Both the position numbers and the translations under genes were made by a program. Below the pieces are notes generated by a model, which did no database searches, was not told where the DNA came from, and worked only from the letters and a program-made list of their open reading frames with translations. Positions 24,901-35,852 of a stretch of 64,000 nt of DNA are shown one piece after another (the stretch's first letter is position 1; every line of letters begins with the position of its first letter). This stretch comes from Diploptera punctata (taxonomy: Eukaryota; Arthropoda; Insecta; Blattodea; Blaberidae), in the NCBI GenBank assembly GCA_030220185.1, contig JASPKZ010005705.1, positions 1,351,501-1,415,500 on the forward strand. Reading direction: 5' to 3'.

Positions 24901-25268
24901 ATTTATTGAGAATTCTTGCCACCAAGCCAATAACATAAATTCAAATAAAAAACGGAAAACCCACAATTTATTGTTGCAATATGCGTATAATTACCTGAAA
25001 GATATATCTATTTTCATTCTTTCCCCTAAAAATGTGTTAAATTACTTAAAATGAAGTGAGAAGTTGAGTTCAAAGTAATCTAAAATCATCACATTTGCAA
25101 TGTGAAATATGTATCAGTCATTGCTCAGAATGTATCATTAAAAATGCGCTAAAAAATAAGTGAACGCTAAACTAAATTTGTGTGCTTTATCGCCCATTTC
25201 CTAATCCAAACATTCGCAAACTAAACATAACTTACTTATTTTAGGAATTCTCACTATGAGGTATATTC
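24901..25268. other. No gene recognised
   Basis: AT-rich DNA up to the left edge of the palindrome. Confidence 0.4.
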
Positions 25269-25317
25269 ATTAAGGTAGAATATGTTTATCACTCACCTCA
25301 TATTGTTCTTCTTATTT

Positions 25318-25368
25318 GATTATAAACTAGTTTCGGAACATAGTTTCTGTTCCATCCTCAGTATCATC
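25318..25368 (-). ncRNA. Hammerhead-ribozyme-like motif, minus-strand copy
   Basis: Exact mirror of the motif at 25414-25464 because of the palindrome. Both strands could therefore yield the same RNA, or one transcript could carry one sense and one antisense copy. Confidence 0.5.
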
Positions 25369-25413
25369 ACGACCGTTGTTCTGTCGTCTTCAAGACGACA
25401 GAACAACGGTCGT

Positions 25414-25464
25414 GATGATACTGAGGATGGAACAGAAACTATGTTCCGAAACTAGTTTATAATC
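25414..25464 (+). ncRNA. Hammerhead-ribozyme-like motif
   Basis: The parts expected of a type I hammerhead appear in order. Stem I 5' strand GATGATA (25414-25420); core CTGAGGA (25421-25427, fits CUGANGA); stem II GGAACA/TGTTCC with loop gaaacta; GAAAC (25448-25452); a two-pair stem III closed by TA; T at 25457 as the base before the cleavage point; and stem I 3' strand TATAATC (25458-25464). The two stem I strands pair in six of seven positions. Very short stem III is known from hammerheads of Penelope-like elements. One extra T between the core and stem II departs from the consensus, so activity is unproven. Confidence 0.55.
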
Positions 25465-25719
25465 AAATAAGAAGAACAATATGAGGTGAGTGATAAACAT
25501 ATTCTACCTTAATAAACATAACTTGCCTATTTTCTCACCCTAACTTGCCCACTAACGTAGGTGGACTCCTGGTATTGGATACCCTAATATGTGACTAAAC
25601 ATGTTGGCAATTGGCTCTAACGGGAAAGATGTTATCACATTGGTAACATAACGCTAGCAGTCACTTGTTCATGGGACGAATATTCGCAGGTTGCACGGTG
25701 GCATAGAATAGACAATTCA

Positions 25720-25930
25720 TTCTCCTACGTTATTCTACCTCTATATAGTACGTAATTTCCTTTTGTTTTCTTATAAGAGATTTCCGTGCCCTCTTTCATT
25801 CCCTGGTCATCGTAGTTTCCGAGACATATCTGTTCCTAGTAGTCTATTCTTTTTATAAAACTCATAGATCTCAATAATAGCTCTGCATTTTCTCACAACT
25901 AAATTTCCATTTTTCCAATCACTAATTCAA
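25720..25930 (-). pseudogene. LINE relic
   Basis: 'gagatttccgtgccctctttc' and 'cattccctggtcatcgtag' resemble the other minus-strand LINE relics. No open frame remains. Confidence 0.35.
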
Positions 25931-26689
25931 AATTTGGATTCAAATCTTCGACTCACCCGGAAGACAGTGTAGTGCAATGCAAAACAAAATTAAAACAACC
26001 ATAAGGATGTTGTTCTTCCATCCAAATAATGCCTTAATTTCCTACTAAATAACACTTCGAGGCGATGTATTAACCACATGTCACCTGCTGACATCTATAT
26101 CGAAACAAACATAATGAAATCAGTCTGGTTAAGAAACTTCTTAATAGAAGAGCACCCATGTCCCAAGCGGGACTTGCACTGATTTTTCTTTTGAGAATTT
26201 ATTTTAATATAAATGAATTAATTAATTTTATTGGATGGGAGGTTGAGACTATTATTTCAAATGGTATAACAGGGTTTAAAAGCAATGAATAAATACGGAC
26301 GTCTTCAAAATTTAATTTAAAACATGATGTCATTTTGCAAGTATATTGTATTTAAAAATGGAATTAACTGAAAATAAATAAACAATTATTCACAGTCTGC
26401 CAAATTTGGTGAAGATCCCCAGACAAGCTATTCCGACCTGGATCGTTTGTGGTTTCCAGCACAACGAACAAATTCTAAAATAGTCCCAAAAAAGACCTCC
26501 ACAGCGGTGCTCGTTCAAACGACTAAAGTAATAGAATTGTACAGCCTTTGAAAAAAATGATGGCACAACTCTTGATGATGGAAAGTTTAGAGTTTTGAAG
26601 AGTGATTCACACCAGTACATTGTTACATGTTCTGACTCGTTTGAGTATAAAGCGGACGGCGTAAGTCTCTCTTCATGCAGTATTCGTAT
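25931..26689. other. No gene recognised
   Basis: Open frames here, including the 118-codon minus frame at 26390-26746, run into a tRNA-like repeat and show no domain. Confidence 0.4.
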
Positions 26690-26765
26690 CATTCGCTTCA
26701 GTAGAGCAGTCGGTAAGAGACTCGTTTTCCGACGACGCGGGCCCACGTTCGATTCTGGTCAGGTA
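26690..26765 (+). repeat. tRNA-like SINE head fragment
   Basis: 'gtagagcagtcggtaagag' (A-box-like) and 'cacgttcgattctggt' (B-box-like) are spaced as in a tRNA, but the acceptor arms do not pair, so it is not a functional tRNA gene. Confidence 0.4.
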
Positions 26766-26860
26766 TTTTTTATTATTATTTAATAATGTCGTTAATTTTC
26801 ATAATGCCTACATGTTACCAGGCTTCATTATATAAATTAATTTGTATATATATGGAAATA

Positions 26861-27120
26861 TTCCCGGTCGGGACAGGCTCCTGGGTGAGGTTTTATCGTG
26901 GTTTTTCCTCACCTGTATGATACATGTCAGAAGCTTAGGGTCCAACGGTCCCCGAAAATCATCCGACCATCATCATCTTTATCATTATCATCATCATTCT
27001 TCACCGGTGTGGAAAAGAAACGGGAAGCTACCATACCTATAGTTCCTAGTAAACCTACAAAGCATAGCATGAAAATGCTATGATTACAGTGAAAGACCTG
27101 TCCTCGGCCAGAATTACTAT
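26861..27120 (+). mobile_element. SINE (family A), headless
   Basis: Begins inside the B-box arm (ttcccggtcgggacagg) and continues to the normal 3' end 'cagaattactat'. It is 5'-truncated, as retrotransposed copies often are. Confidence 0.8.
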
Positions 27121-27265
27121 AAACACATGGCATAATAAAATTATTTATTTCCACCACTAAAGCAAAATGCATCTGATTAATTTTAAATTAAGTTAATATC
27201 TAATTTAATTATACACGTAAGTCCTGAAGTACTGCATCGCTTCATACAGACAATTTCTAGAAGAT

Positions 27266-27333
27266 ATGTTGTGGTCTAGTGGAAGGAGATTCTGTCTCCC
27301 GTGCATGAGGTCGCGTGTTCGATCATGCTGTCA

Positions 27334-27398
<65 letters not shown>
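27266..27398 (+). repeat. tRNA-like head followed by (CT)n
   Basis: 'tggtctagtggaaggaga' looks like an A box and 'gtgttcgatcatg' like a weak B box, then pure CT at 27339-27398. Probably another SINE remnant; the Ser/Leu open frames are CT artefacts. Confidence 0.4.
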
Positions 27399-27400
<2 letters not shown>

Positions 27401-27849
27401 CTTATTTCAATTAATTTTCTTTATTTTGTTCCATTTCCTTTGCTTTGTTTATTTCCAGTTTTTACCGCACTACTTATTTACACGAAATTGTTTTCCATTG
27501 CACGACACATAACGAAATAGAACGGATTTTGTTTCTCAAATAGTTGTATACTTGTGAACCAAATAGCTGATCTCTGATCATGCGCAATGACTTCGTTCTA
27601 AGACTTGAAGATTATCTGCGCGCCATCAATTATCTCAAAGGCTGTACATTAATAATAAATATCAAAACAACAATAATAATCAAAGTATTGTTCAAAATCC
27701 CAACATATATTTCGGCACATGAATTTCGAAATTACCCGGGCAAATGGATTTCATATCTACAAACCCGACTGGCTAAGCTTCCCAACTTACTAAAGGAGAA
27801 AAGCCTCCACTACCGTTCAACACAGGTCGCAGGCAATTATATTGTCTTT
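27399..27849. other. No gene recognised
   Basis: The 110-codon frame at 27580-27912 has no domain I know, and its end overlaps a LINE fragment. Confidence 0.35.
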
Positions 27850-28140
27850 AAAATAAGAACAGTAATTATCGTAGACTGCGATGGGCAAGCCATTCGGCAC
27901 GAATGGGAATGAAAGACGGGAATGGAAGCTTCTTGTAGGATAACTAGAGGAAAAATACCCAGTTGGTACACTAAGGATGAGGTGGGAGAATAACATTAAC
28001 CCACTATTTGAGGGAATAGATTATAGGCCTACAGGGATTATTGGAAAATATTAGCTCAGGATAGGGATGTGTAGGGAGCTTTTGTCCGCGCGGCAATGAA
28101 CTTACGGGTTCGATAGTGCCAGTTAGTTTTTCGGAGTTAG
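27850..28140 (+). pseudogene. LINE 3' end, decayed
   Basis: Matches 41895-42150: 'gtagactgcgatgggc', 'tggaagcttcttgtagga', 'aggatgaggtgggagaataa' and 'ttacgggttcgatagtgcc'. Translation is broken, but EWKLLVG and LRMRWENNIN can be traced. Confidence 0.65.
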
Positions 28141-28149
28141 TTATCTTTT

Positions 28150-28240
28150 TCTTTAGGGTAAGTAGTTTTCTTAATTCACCTGTCTCCTCGTTCCTCTTTG
28201 GTCCAAGGAAACATTCTAAGTAACCTAGCAAAAATCAAAC
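28150..28240 (-). pseudogene. LINE fragment, opposite strand
   Basis: The minus strand reads FLGPKRNEETGELRKL, matching the FGPKRDEQTGE.RRLH segment of the 41.2-kb LINE. It stands back to back with the preceding fragment, implying inversion or two insertions. Confidence 0.5.
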
Positions 28241-29105
28241 ATTTTTTCTTTCTTAAATATGTATTTTGTTGGGTCCTTCAAAAGGAATTTATGATCTGAA
28301 TTTCCAGGGGTTTGTTTTATAGGTAAGGGACTCCTTACATAATCTCAACTAATAAATTAGCCCTAAATCCCACCAGAGATTGAACCCTGACCATCTAGGT
28401 GAGAAGCAATGATGTTAATTCTCCTGATTTTTGCTTTTACGGAGTTCTTGGTTTCATAACCGGCACTTAATATAACCTCAAAACTGGAAAAAAGTGTCTT
28501 AATAAAATAATGTATTCCTTTTCACGCTCATGTGTGAATTGTGACGCTGCTCTCCTTAGCCGTTAAAGATCATCGTTAAAAAATACCAAATACCTAAGTA
28601 AGTAGATCTTAACTGTTTTATTCTAAAAGAAACATACTATACCATACACATGTATGTAGTTGGTGAGCGAAAAGAATGTGGCTTCATATTGTATCTCGTT
28701 TTAATAGCTAACTTTGAAGACAAACTCGGAGCAAAATAAGCTTCGCCGATATATCGACAAAGAACGTTATTTGAAGTTTAAAGCGGACCGATATAGAGAA
28801 GTGCGCTTCCACCTTCAGCACAAAATCGCCTCCTCCTCGACTCTCAATCGATTTTATTCCAAGACAAAATTTCTGATGCTCATTTCTGTTAGAGAATAAC
28901 TTGATATTACGCTACAACAATGTACTTTTTGTCGATGGGCGGTACAGTACTTTTTTAAGTCACGCTTATACAGTTACCTGTTGTCAAATTAATTGTTCTC
29001 TAGAGTTAAATTTATTCTGGCATTAATAATTTTTCTCATTTTTTCTATCCTTTTGTTAAATCTAGATTTAATTCAATTTATTTTGTAAATAATAATTATA
29101 TTGTA
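28241..29105. other. No gene recognised
   Basis: AT-rich DNA; a 61-codon frame at 28714-28899 shows no domain. Confidence 0.4.
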
Positions 29106-29286
29106 ATATCACCTCTCGCCTCACTATGATGGCTGTCCGTTTATATAAAAGCGGGTGCCGGGCTTGACAATGATTAACATGCGGAATTATTATAATGGCA
29201 GTAGTCGGCATCTTTGTATTTAAATATATATAACAGCTGCGGCGAAACAAAGCGAGCCGCTGGATAACCATCATAGTGAGGTGATA
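29106..29286. mobile_element. MITE candidate
   Basis: About 180 bp bounded by inverted 'cctcactatgatgg' (near 29119) and 'ccatcatagtgagg' (29267-29281), extended by atcacct/aggtgat. No coding capacity. Confidence 0.55.
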
Positions 29287-29289
29287 ATA

Positions 29290-29410
29290 CACATTCTAGG
29301 TAATTTTTATTTTATTGTAACTAGATGTAAGAATCATTTTTGTACCTTTTTTGACCTGGTTTAGTGTTAAGTGACCTTAACTGTGCCAGGTAAAATAAAG
29401 CTATTATTAT
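29290..29410 (+). repeat. LINE-like 3' tail
   Basis: Ends 'tgccaggtaaaataaagc' then tattattat, a layout common for CR1-type LINE tails. Short and without coding sequence. Confidence 0.35.
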
Positions 29411-29499
29411 CTTAGAATATATGTTTTATTCATTGCCACGAGTTTGTCATTGCATCTTTAGTATTCTCTTCTAGCTTTGGCGTAATGTAACACACTTCT

Positions 29500-29590
29500 G
29501 AGGTTGGGGCGCCTGGAAAGGGGGGGTTACGCTGTCCCAATGATATGATGGTAATGATGCGCCAGGTGAGGTCTTAATCTTAAAGTTAAT
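29500..29590 (-). repeat. SINE (family D) tail fragment
   Basis: The reverse complement gives 'tggcgcatcattaccatc' and 'gcgtaaccccccctttccag', similar to the D-type tails at 21950 and 60060. Confidence 0.4.
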
Positions 29591-29595
29591 CTAAT

Positions 29596-29742
29596 GAGGT
29601 GAATATGATATTGGTGGCCAGATGATTTTCAGGGATCGGTGAGGAAAAACGCCGAATAAAACCTCACCCACTTGTCCCGACCGGGGATCAAACCAGGGCC
29701 CGCCACATGCAAGGCAACACGCAACCTCGAGACCACAACGGC
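29596..29742 (-). mobile_element. SINE (family A), 3'-truncated
   Basis: Holds the tRNA-like head ('gagaccacaacggcg' at the right edge, B box reverse complement 'ggggatcaaacc') and the first part of the body only. Confidence 0.7.
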
Positions 29743-29902
29743 GAACTAGAATATACTTATAAAATTGTAGAATATAATTGTTTATTCCGATGGAATAGTC
29801 TAGTTCCAAGGTTGAAATACTATCAAAGTCGATGGACTAAAAATTACGACTATGATTTACTTCGTAAAGGAAGAAAAATATTAGGAGCACTCATTAGCAT
29901 AG

Positions 29903-30665
29903 TTCGTTAAAGTAATAGGCTACAAGACGGAAGATCGGGGTTTCGACTGCCAGTGGGGTCGGATTTTTAAACAGCTGTAAAAGAGATTGTCAAACTATAA
30001 CATCATTCAAAAACAAATTAAAGAATTATCTAATAACAAACTAACTTATACACCTCACTGATTGTATTCTTTTAACAATTAATAAGTTTAGTTATCTATG
30101 AAAATAATATTAAGATTAACAAATATTTTCTTTTGTTCTGTTTTAAATATTGTTCAAACGTAAAATTAGTTTTCTATATCTCATTATTTTTCTTTGTTTT
30201 TTATAAACATTAGACAGGGACAATTTAATATGTCTTGCTTGTATACATTTTATTATTAGTTTTAGTCTTAATTTTAACTAACATTAACTGGTTGCATTAT
30301 AGATCATAATATAATAGATATTATCTTTTTGATCAAACTTTGATTTACTATTTAATATTAGAGTTCATTGTGATTGTTATATTCTGATGTAATATATGTT
30401 TGTCCTGGTGAGTGGAAGAGAAGGCCACATGGCCTTTACTCCACCAGGCTAAATAAATAAATCTAAATCTAAAATCTTCTGTGTACATTGGGGTCACTCA
30501 GTCTCTAAAGGAAATGAGTACCAGACACTATTTCTGGAGGTTAAGGTGTCCGTCACGCGAGGCTGATAATCCGACTGATATATCGTGCTCATTGTCTACA
30601 AAGGTAGAAGACTCCTACTACATCAAAGAATCTCCTAAATCCTATAACAGGATAACTTTACCTTT
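29903..30665 (+). mobile_element. SINE (family B) split by a LINE end
   Basis: 29903-29975 matches the family B head (gctacaagacggaaga, then ggtggggtcggatttttaaa). The body resumes at 30479 ('ggggtcactcagtctctaa', 'aaatgagtaccagacac') and runs to about 30665. The break falls where intact copies read 'tttttaaac...aaaaccttctgg'. Confidence 0.7.
29976..30478 (+). mobile_element. LINE 3' end nested in a SINE
   Basis: About 500 bp homologous to 22190-22660 along its length, ending with 'ccaccaggctaaataaataa' and (AATCT)n. It interrupts the SINE above, so it is the younger insertion. Confidence 0.7.
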
Positions 30666-30690
30666 TACCTCTTTAAAGAACCTCAATATC

Positions 30691-30900
30691 TCGCCGTAGC
30701 CGAGCGGTTTAAGGCAGGATACCTTGGTGCAAGAGCTAATATAATTTTTTTAAATATATATTTTTTTGTAATATGAGTTATTTTAATCACATTTAAAGTA
30801 TTTTTAATACTTACTGGACTTCAGTTGGTTCGAATCCCCGTGGAAAAAGAAATACTCTTACGTAATTTCGGCCAGTATGGGACCGGTATACAGACTAAAA
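30691..30900 (+). mobile_element. SINE (family C) with AT-rich insertion
   Basis: Head 'gccgtagccgagcggttt', then 'ccttggtgcaagagct', then about 75 bp of AT-rich DNA, then 'ctggacttcagttggttcga' with an intact B box. The insertion separates A and B boxes, so internal pol III transcription is unlikely. Confidence 0.65.
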
Positions 30901-30904
30901 GCAT

Positions 30905-31150
30905 ACATAGTGTTGGCAAGACCCACACTCACGTTCGGCACAGAGGTCTGGAATCTCTGTAATATAGACCTAAAGGAGTAACAACTGCAGAAATAAAATT
31001 TAAGAAAAAAGAAAAGTTGCTGGCTCGAGTATGTAGAGCGTAAGAGAAACGATCAGATGAATCAAAGAATCGAAATTAATCAACATGAAGAGCTCGCCAC
31101 CTACATACAGAACTTGGTCTTACAAATCAAAAGAAGGAAAAATATATTTG
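30905..31150 (+). pseudogene. LINE C-terminal fragment
   Basis: Frames can be pieced to LARPTLTFGTEVWNL (compare LPTLLYGSKVWTL in the 46.2-kb LINE) and CWLEYVERKRNDQMNQRIE. Stops and shifts are frequent. Confidence 0.45.
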
Positions 31151-31222
31151 GGTCAGTATCCCTACTCTGAACTAATATTTTCCAATCATTCCCTATATAA
31201 TTCACCTTTCTCAAATAATGCT

Positions 31223-31929
31223 TATGGGGGTGATGGGTAAAATGTTCGACATTTTCGGTCAAATTTAGCATTTTTTTGTTTTTTGTATTAAAAAATACTA
31301 CGTACCTTAAGGTATAAGTTGGCGTAGTTTCAGTGCCCTATAGCGCTTGTAAGTCTCCCTAATGACTGTAGGAGGGCTATATTCTAATTTAACTGCATGC
31401 ATACTTTCAAATTGGCTTTTCCACACTTTTATTTTCATTGCATTTCAATACATTCAAATCAAAACAGCATTGACAAATTTAATGATAGAAACAGGAAATT
31501 TTAACTGCATGTCCCACACACTATGGCTAATATGTCTTTGCATGGATTTTGAAACAACGTTGATAGCTTTTGAAATAAAAAATAAAATATGTGTAGTAAT
31601 TTAAAAGAAATTCATATGCAGAGGATGTATTTTCTTTTCTTCCTTTATTACAATTATATAGAAACGTCAATGCATAGTGTTGTTCTAAATAAGTCAGTGG
31701 TCGTGTAGAAAAAAAAATTAAAAAATTACTAAAAAATTATGGGACTTACTAAAAATTTTAATATGCAAATTTTTAAATGGATTTTCTTCAATAACTCGAA
31801 AACCTATAAGCCCAGAAGGATGAAACTTTAATATAATATTACCTATTATGGCATGAATGTGTGTACAAAACATCACGTATGAAGCTTATAAACTGTAGAA
31901 AATAGAAATTTCACCCATCACCCCCTTAA
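31223..31929. mobile_element. TIR element, non-autonomous
   Basis: The left end 'ttatgggggtgatgggtaaa' and the right end, reverse-complemented, 'ttaagggggtgatgggtgaa' match over about 20 bases. The inside (~700 bp) is AT-rich and has no transposase. Superfamily unknown; a degenerate TTAA target is possible. Confidence 0.6.
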
Positions 31930-31939
31930 TATTATTTTC

Positions 31940-32250
31940 CCTTCTGATTCTTGTCCTTCCCTCTAAATGTTTCTTCTTTCATTCCTCATTCGTGCCACAT
32001 GCCCTGCTCATCGCAGTCTTTGTGAATGGGCCATTCTCATTTTCCCATAAAGAGCTTGTAACTTACTGTCACGTAGTTTTCTACATTCGGCTGTCTGTTC
32101 ATCTCTCTTTGGTACAAACATTTTACTAACCAGTTTATTCTCTAACACTTGCAATATTTTCTCCTCCCCTAAAGTAAGAGTTAATGTTTCATAGCTGCAA
32201 GAATAACCGTTCTTTATAATTTAACATTTATGAAAGAATTTGGTATGACA
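31940..32250 (-). pseudogene. LINE C-terminal fragment
   Basis: The minus strand reads LYGKMRMAHSQRLR, FVPKRDEQTAECRKLR and a degraded GCETLTLTL, matching the LINE type at 41.2 kb. Broken by stops. Confidence 0.5.
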
Positions 32251-32547
32251 ACAATTCCTGTAATATATAAGAGGATGCGTTACCAGAGTTGATCCACGTT
32301 TAATTTATTTTTGCATTTCATTTCTGTTTATAATTATTGCCCCTAGGTAGCCTATTTTCATTCCACTTTTTCAATTTCTCCCTTATTAGTTGTTAAGTCT
32401 CCATTTTCCAATTAATCATTTGTACGTGTGACTGATTTTAGTTTCACTGGTATTTTCTTCCAGTGACAGTTTGTTAATATTATTTCATGGAAAATGTAAG
32501 CTGACTTTTATTATTTCCTAGTTATCGCCCGCCTAGTAAAACATCAG

Positions 32548-32729
<182 letters not shown>

Positions 32730-33077
32730 TACCACGTTCTTTCCAGTATAGAGATTAGGGTATTCCCTAGTGGGAGTGTTTCAAGCAAGATAATTTAATT
32801 ACACTTATTTTTCCACAGATGTCAATGAAAGATAATGGGTCGGGATATCGCCTCAGTGAGACATCCAGCGAGCAACTAAGATATTACTTGGATGGATAAC
32901 GGCCGGTTCATTTTCCACAGAAACATCTTTATTTAGGCTTGCGATTCTTTTACGAACCTGTAATACTTCAGACCCATGGCGTAACGTCCCTCCCGAAGGG
33001 CTTGTCCCTTGATTATTCCATCCTGCAAATCAATCAACACCAAACGGGTTTGAACCCGTGTCCCTCCGCGGTCATCT
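32730..33077. other. No gene; reverse tRNA-like B box
   Basis: The minus strand of 33035-33070 reads GGGTTCAAACCCG, a B-box-like hairpin typical of a SINE head, next to a microsatellite. Otherwise unassigned. Confidence 0.35.
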
Positions 33078-33330
<253 letters not shown>

Positions 33331-33500
33331 AGAACAAACTGGAAAGAACACTTAGCAAGGATGACTGGGAACAGAATACCAAAAACAGCATATAACTATT
33401 TACCAAGATGAAAAAGAAGTTTGGGAAGACAAAAAAAAATATGGAAAGAGCAGCAATTTGGAGCCGGAACAGGCTAGCAAAAAGCCTAAACCATGACGAA
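33331..33500 (+). pseudogene. LINE C-terminal end, tail grown into microsatellite
   Basis: Reads NWKEHLARMTGNRIPK, YNYLPR* and, in another frame, FGAGTG, the usual end of these LINE proteins. It stops within 'gaaaaatattattatt', so the (ATT)n to its right may be its own tail. Confidence 0.6.
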
Positions 33501-33502
33501 AA

Positions 33503-33521
33503 ATATTATTATTATTATTAT

Positions 33522-33574
<53 letters not shown>

Positions 33575-33588
33575 TTATATTATTATTA

Positions 33589-33680
<92 letters not shown>
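33503..33680. repeat. (ATT)n/(TAG)n microsatellite
   Basis: ATT, then TAG, then ATT blocks of nearly pure trinucleotide repeats. Confidence 0.95.
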
Positions 33681-33681
33681 T

Positions 33682-33900
33682 CTACAAGTTGCTGCAGAAA
33701 GAAGACTGAAATGGTCAGACCACGTAAAGATGATGTTAGAAGAACGATACCTAAGATCATATTAAATGTAGAAGCGGAAGGCAACAGAATAAAGGGGAAA
33801 TCAAAAGAACGAGGGGTCAAGAAGTGCAGAGGAGTATGGTGTCGACAGGATTAACAGAGAGTGATGTACAGAATAGGGGTGCACGGAGGAATAAAATTTA
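33682..33900 (+). pseudogene. LINE C-terminal fragment
   Basis: Starts AAERRLKWSDHVKMMLEERY and continues in shifted frames through GNQKNEGS. Short and broken, flanked by (ATT)n on the left. Confidence 0.5.
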
Positions 33901-34559
33901 CAATAATGTAAAATGGATTGTAGGAAAACTATTGTAGAAAAATTTCTAATAAAATTATTAATATTATCATCATCATCATCATCATCATCATCACCATCCC
34001 CTGCTACCACTACTCTCTTTATGAAATAATATTAAATAACAAAACTATTATATGCCGATATCATCATCCACTCTCTACTCTACTATTGCAGGTCTTTGGC
34101 ACTGAACGCCAGAACATTTTGAATCAGAATCAATACAGAAAATAGATGTTACAGATATATTCAGGTTATATCTAGTTATTTTCATCTGCTTTGAGAATAA
34201 AAGACAAAAGAGATGCTGTATTATTTCTATAGAGAGCGCCTCTAGCGACCTGTTCCGTAAACAAGTATTTATAACTTTGTAACCCAAAATCTCAGCGCTT
34301 TGAATTTATCCTCTAATTTTACGCAATTTAACCGAGTTCAATTGCATTAAAACTTTAATGCGTATTCCATAATGTCAAAGTATAAGTTATAAATCTATTT
34401 TTATATATTTTTCTTGGTTTAATTTAATTTGGCAGTTTCAGAATTAATGCTCTCCAGGGATTTTCCAAATGGATACGTATATTTATGTCCATGAAGAAAT
34501 TAGATACAGTAAAATATCAGAAGTCAAAGTTATGCAAAGCTTATAATTTAAATAAAAAA
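33901..34559. other. No gene recognised
   Basis: AT-rich DNA with an (ATC)n run at about 33965-33993. Confidence 0.4.
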
Positions 34560-34671
34560 TAATTATTGACAAAGGAGGTATAACGAGCGATAATACATTA
34601 GAAATTAATCAAGGGGTCAGACAAGGATTCTCGCTATCTCCTGCATTTTTAATATATATATATATATATAT

Positions 34672-34996
34672 ATCCATCCATAGTAATTCTGCCCGAAGGC
34701 AGGTCCTTCACGGCAATCATAGCATTTTCATGCTATGCTTGCAACTTTACTAGGGAATTGTAGGTGTGGTAGCTTCCCGTTGCTTTCCACACCGGTGAAG
34801 GATGACGATGACGATGATAATGATAAGGATGATGATGGCCATATTATTTCGGGGATCGTTTGGACCTTAACGTTTTCCTGACACTTGTCTTACAGGTGAG
34901 GAAAAACCCCGATAAAAACCTCACCCAGACCGGGGACCGAAGCCGGGGCCGCTGCGTGACAAGGCAGTACGCTACCTCGATACCACAGCGGTGGAC
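34672..34996 (-). mobile_element. SINE (family A), near full length
   Basis: From 'tccatccatagtaattctgc' to 'accacagcggtggac'. It is flanked by (TA)n on the left and TATATA plus (TG)n on the right, within the RT sequence of the LINE. Confidence 0.85.
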
Positions 34997-34998
34997 AT

Positions 34999-35006
<8 letters not shown>

Positions 35007-35048
<42 letters not shown>

Positions 35049-35113
35049 ATTGCAGATTTTCGCGGATATAAGTATGATTAAGAAAGTTTTCAACGCGAAA
35101 AACCCAAGAAAAC

Positions 35114-35170
<57 letters not shown>

Positions 35171-35174
35171 TTAT
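35007..35174. repeat. (TG)n and (ATT)n microsatellites
   Basis: TG at about 35007-35045 and ATT at 35116-35170, separated by unique sequence, then TA to 35192. Confidence 0.9.
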
Positions 35175-35852
35175 ATATATATATATATATATCTAGACGA
35201 GTCATCGTACAATGACAATCACATTTAACCACAGATTTTAAAGTTGGCAATACAATTCTAAATACCATATTGTTTGCAGACCATCAGACAATCTTTATCT
35301 CTTCAGAAGACAATTTACAAATAGCAGCGTATAACTTAAATGATATAACAAAGAAATGCAATATGACAATCTCCGAAAGTAAATCGAAAGTAATGGCATT
35401 CATCGGAAAAGACCATGAGGTGTAAAATCACCATTAATAACAGTACAATACAACAGGTGAACAATTTCAATTATTTAGGATGCAATGTATCATACTGCCA
35501 GAAGGAAGATATTAATATTAAATTAAACAAGTTTTATAGAATGTGTTTCACTATATAACGGACACTAAAAAATAAAACATTGAGGAATACACAATTAAAA
35601 TTTTACAATGTCTTAACATAAGGAAAGTGAAAACTGGACACCTAACCGTTCAGTCAGAAGAAAAATAGAAACTTCAGAAATAAAGTTCCTACGTTCAGTA
35701 GCCGGTGTGACAATTTTGGACAGAAAAAGAAATGAAGATATTAGAAAAGATTTAAATATGTTTAATTTAACAAATACAATTGACAATATGAAAAACAACT
35801 GGTATGAACATTCAAAGTTAAAATTGGGAAACACATTATGAGGTTCTTAATT

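Larger units (their letters stand above)
25269..25513. repeat. Perfect 245-bp palindrome
   Basis: Arms 25269-25390 and 25392-25513 (122 bp each) are exact reverse complements around a single C at 25391 (...gtcgtctt-c-aagacgac...). Each arm carries one hammerhead-like motif, and the outer part includes 'atatgaggtgag'. The second palindrome at 35.85 kb has a similar outer motif. It could be a very young foldback, inverted Penelope-type terminal repeats, or an assembly or library fold-back artefact. Confidence 0.95.

Noticed and set aside
27580..27912. 110-codon frame as a host gene
   Set aside because: No domain, no splice context, and its end overlaps a LINE fragment.
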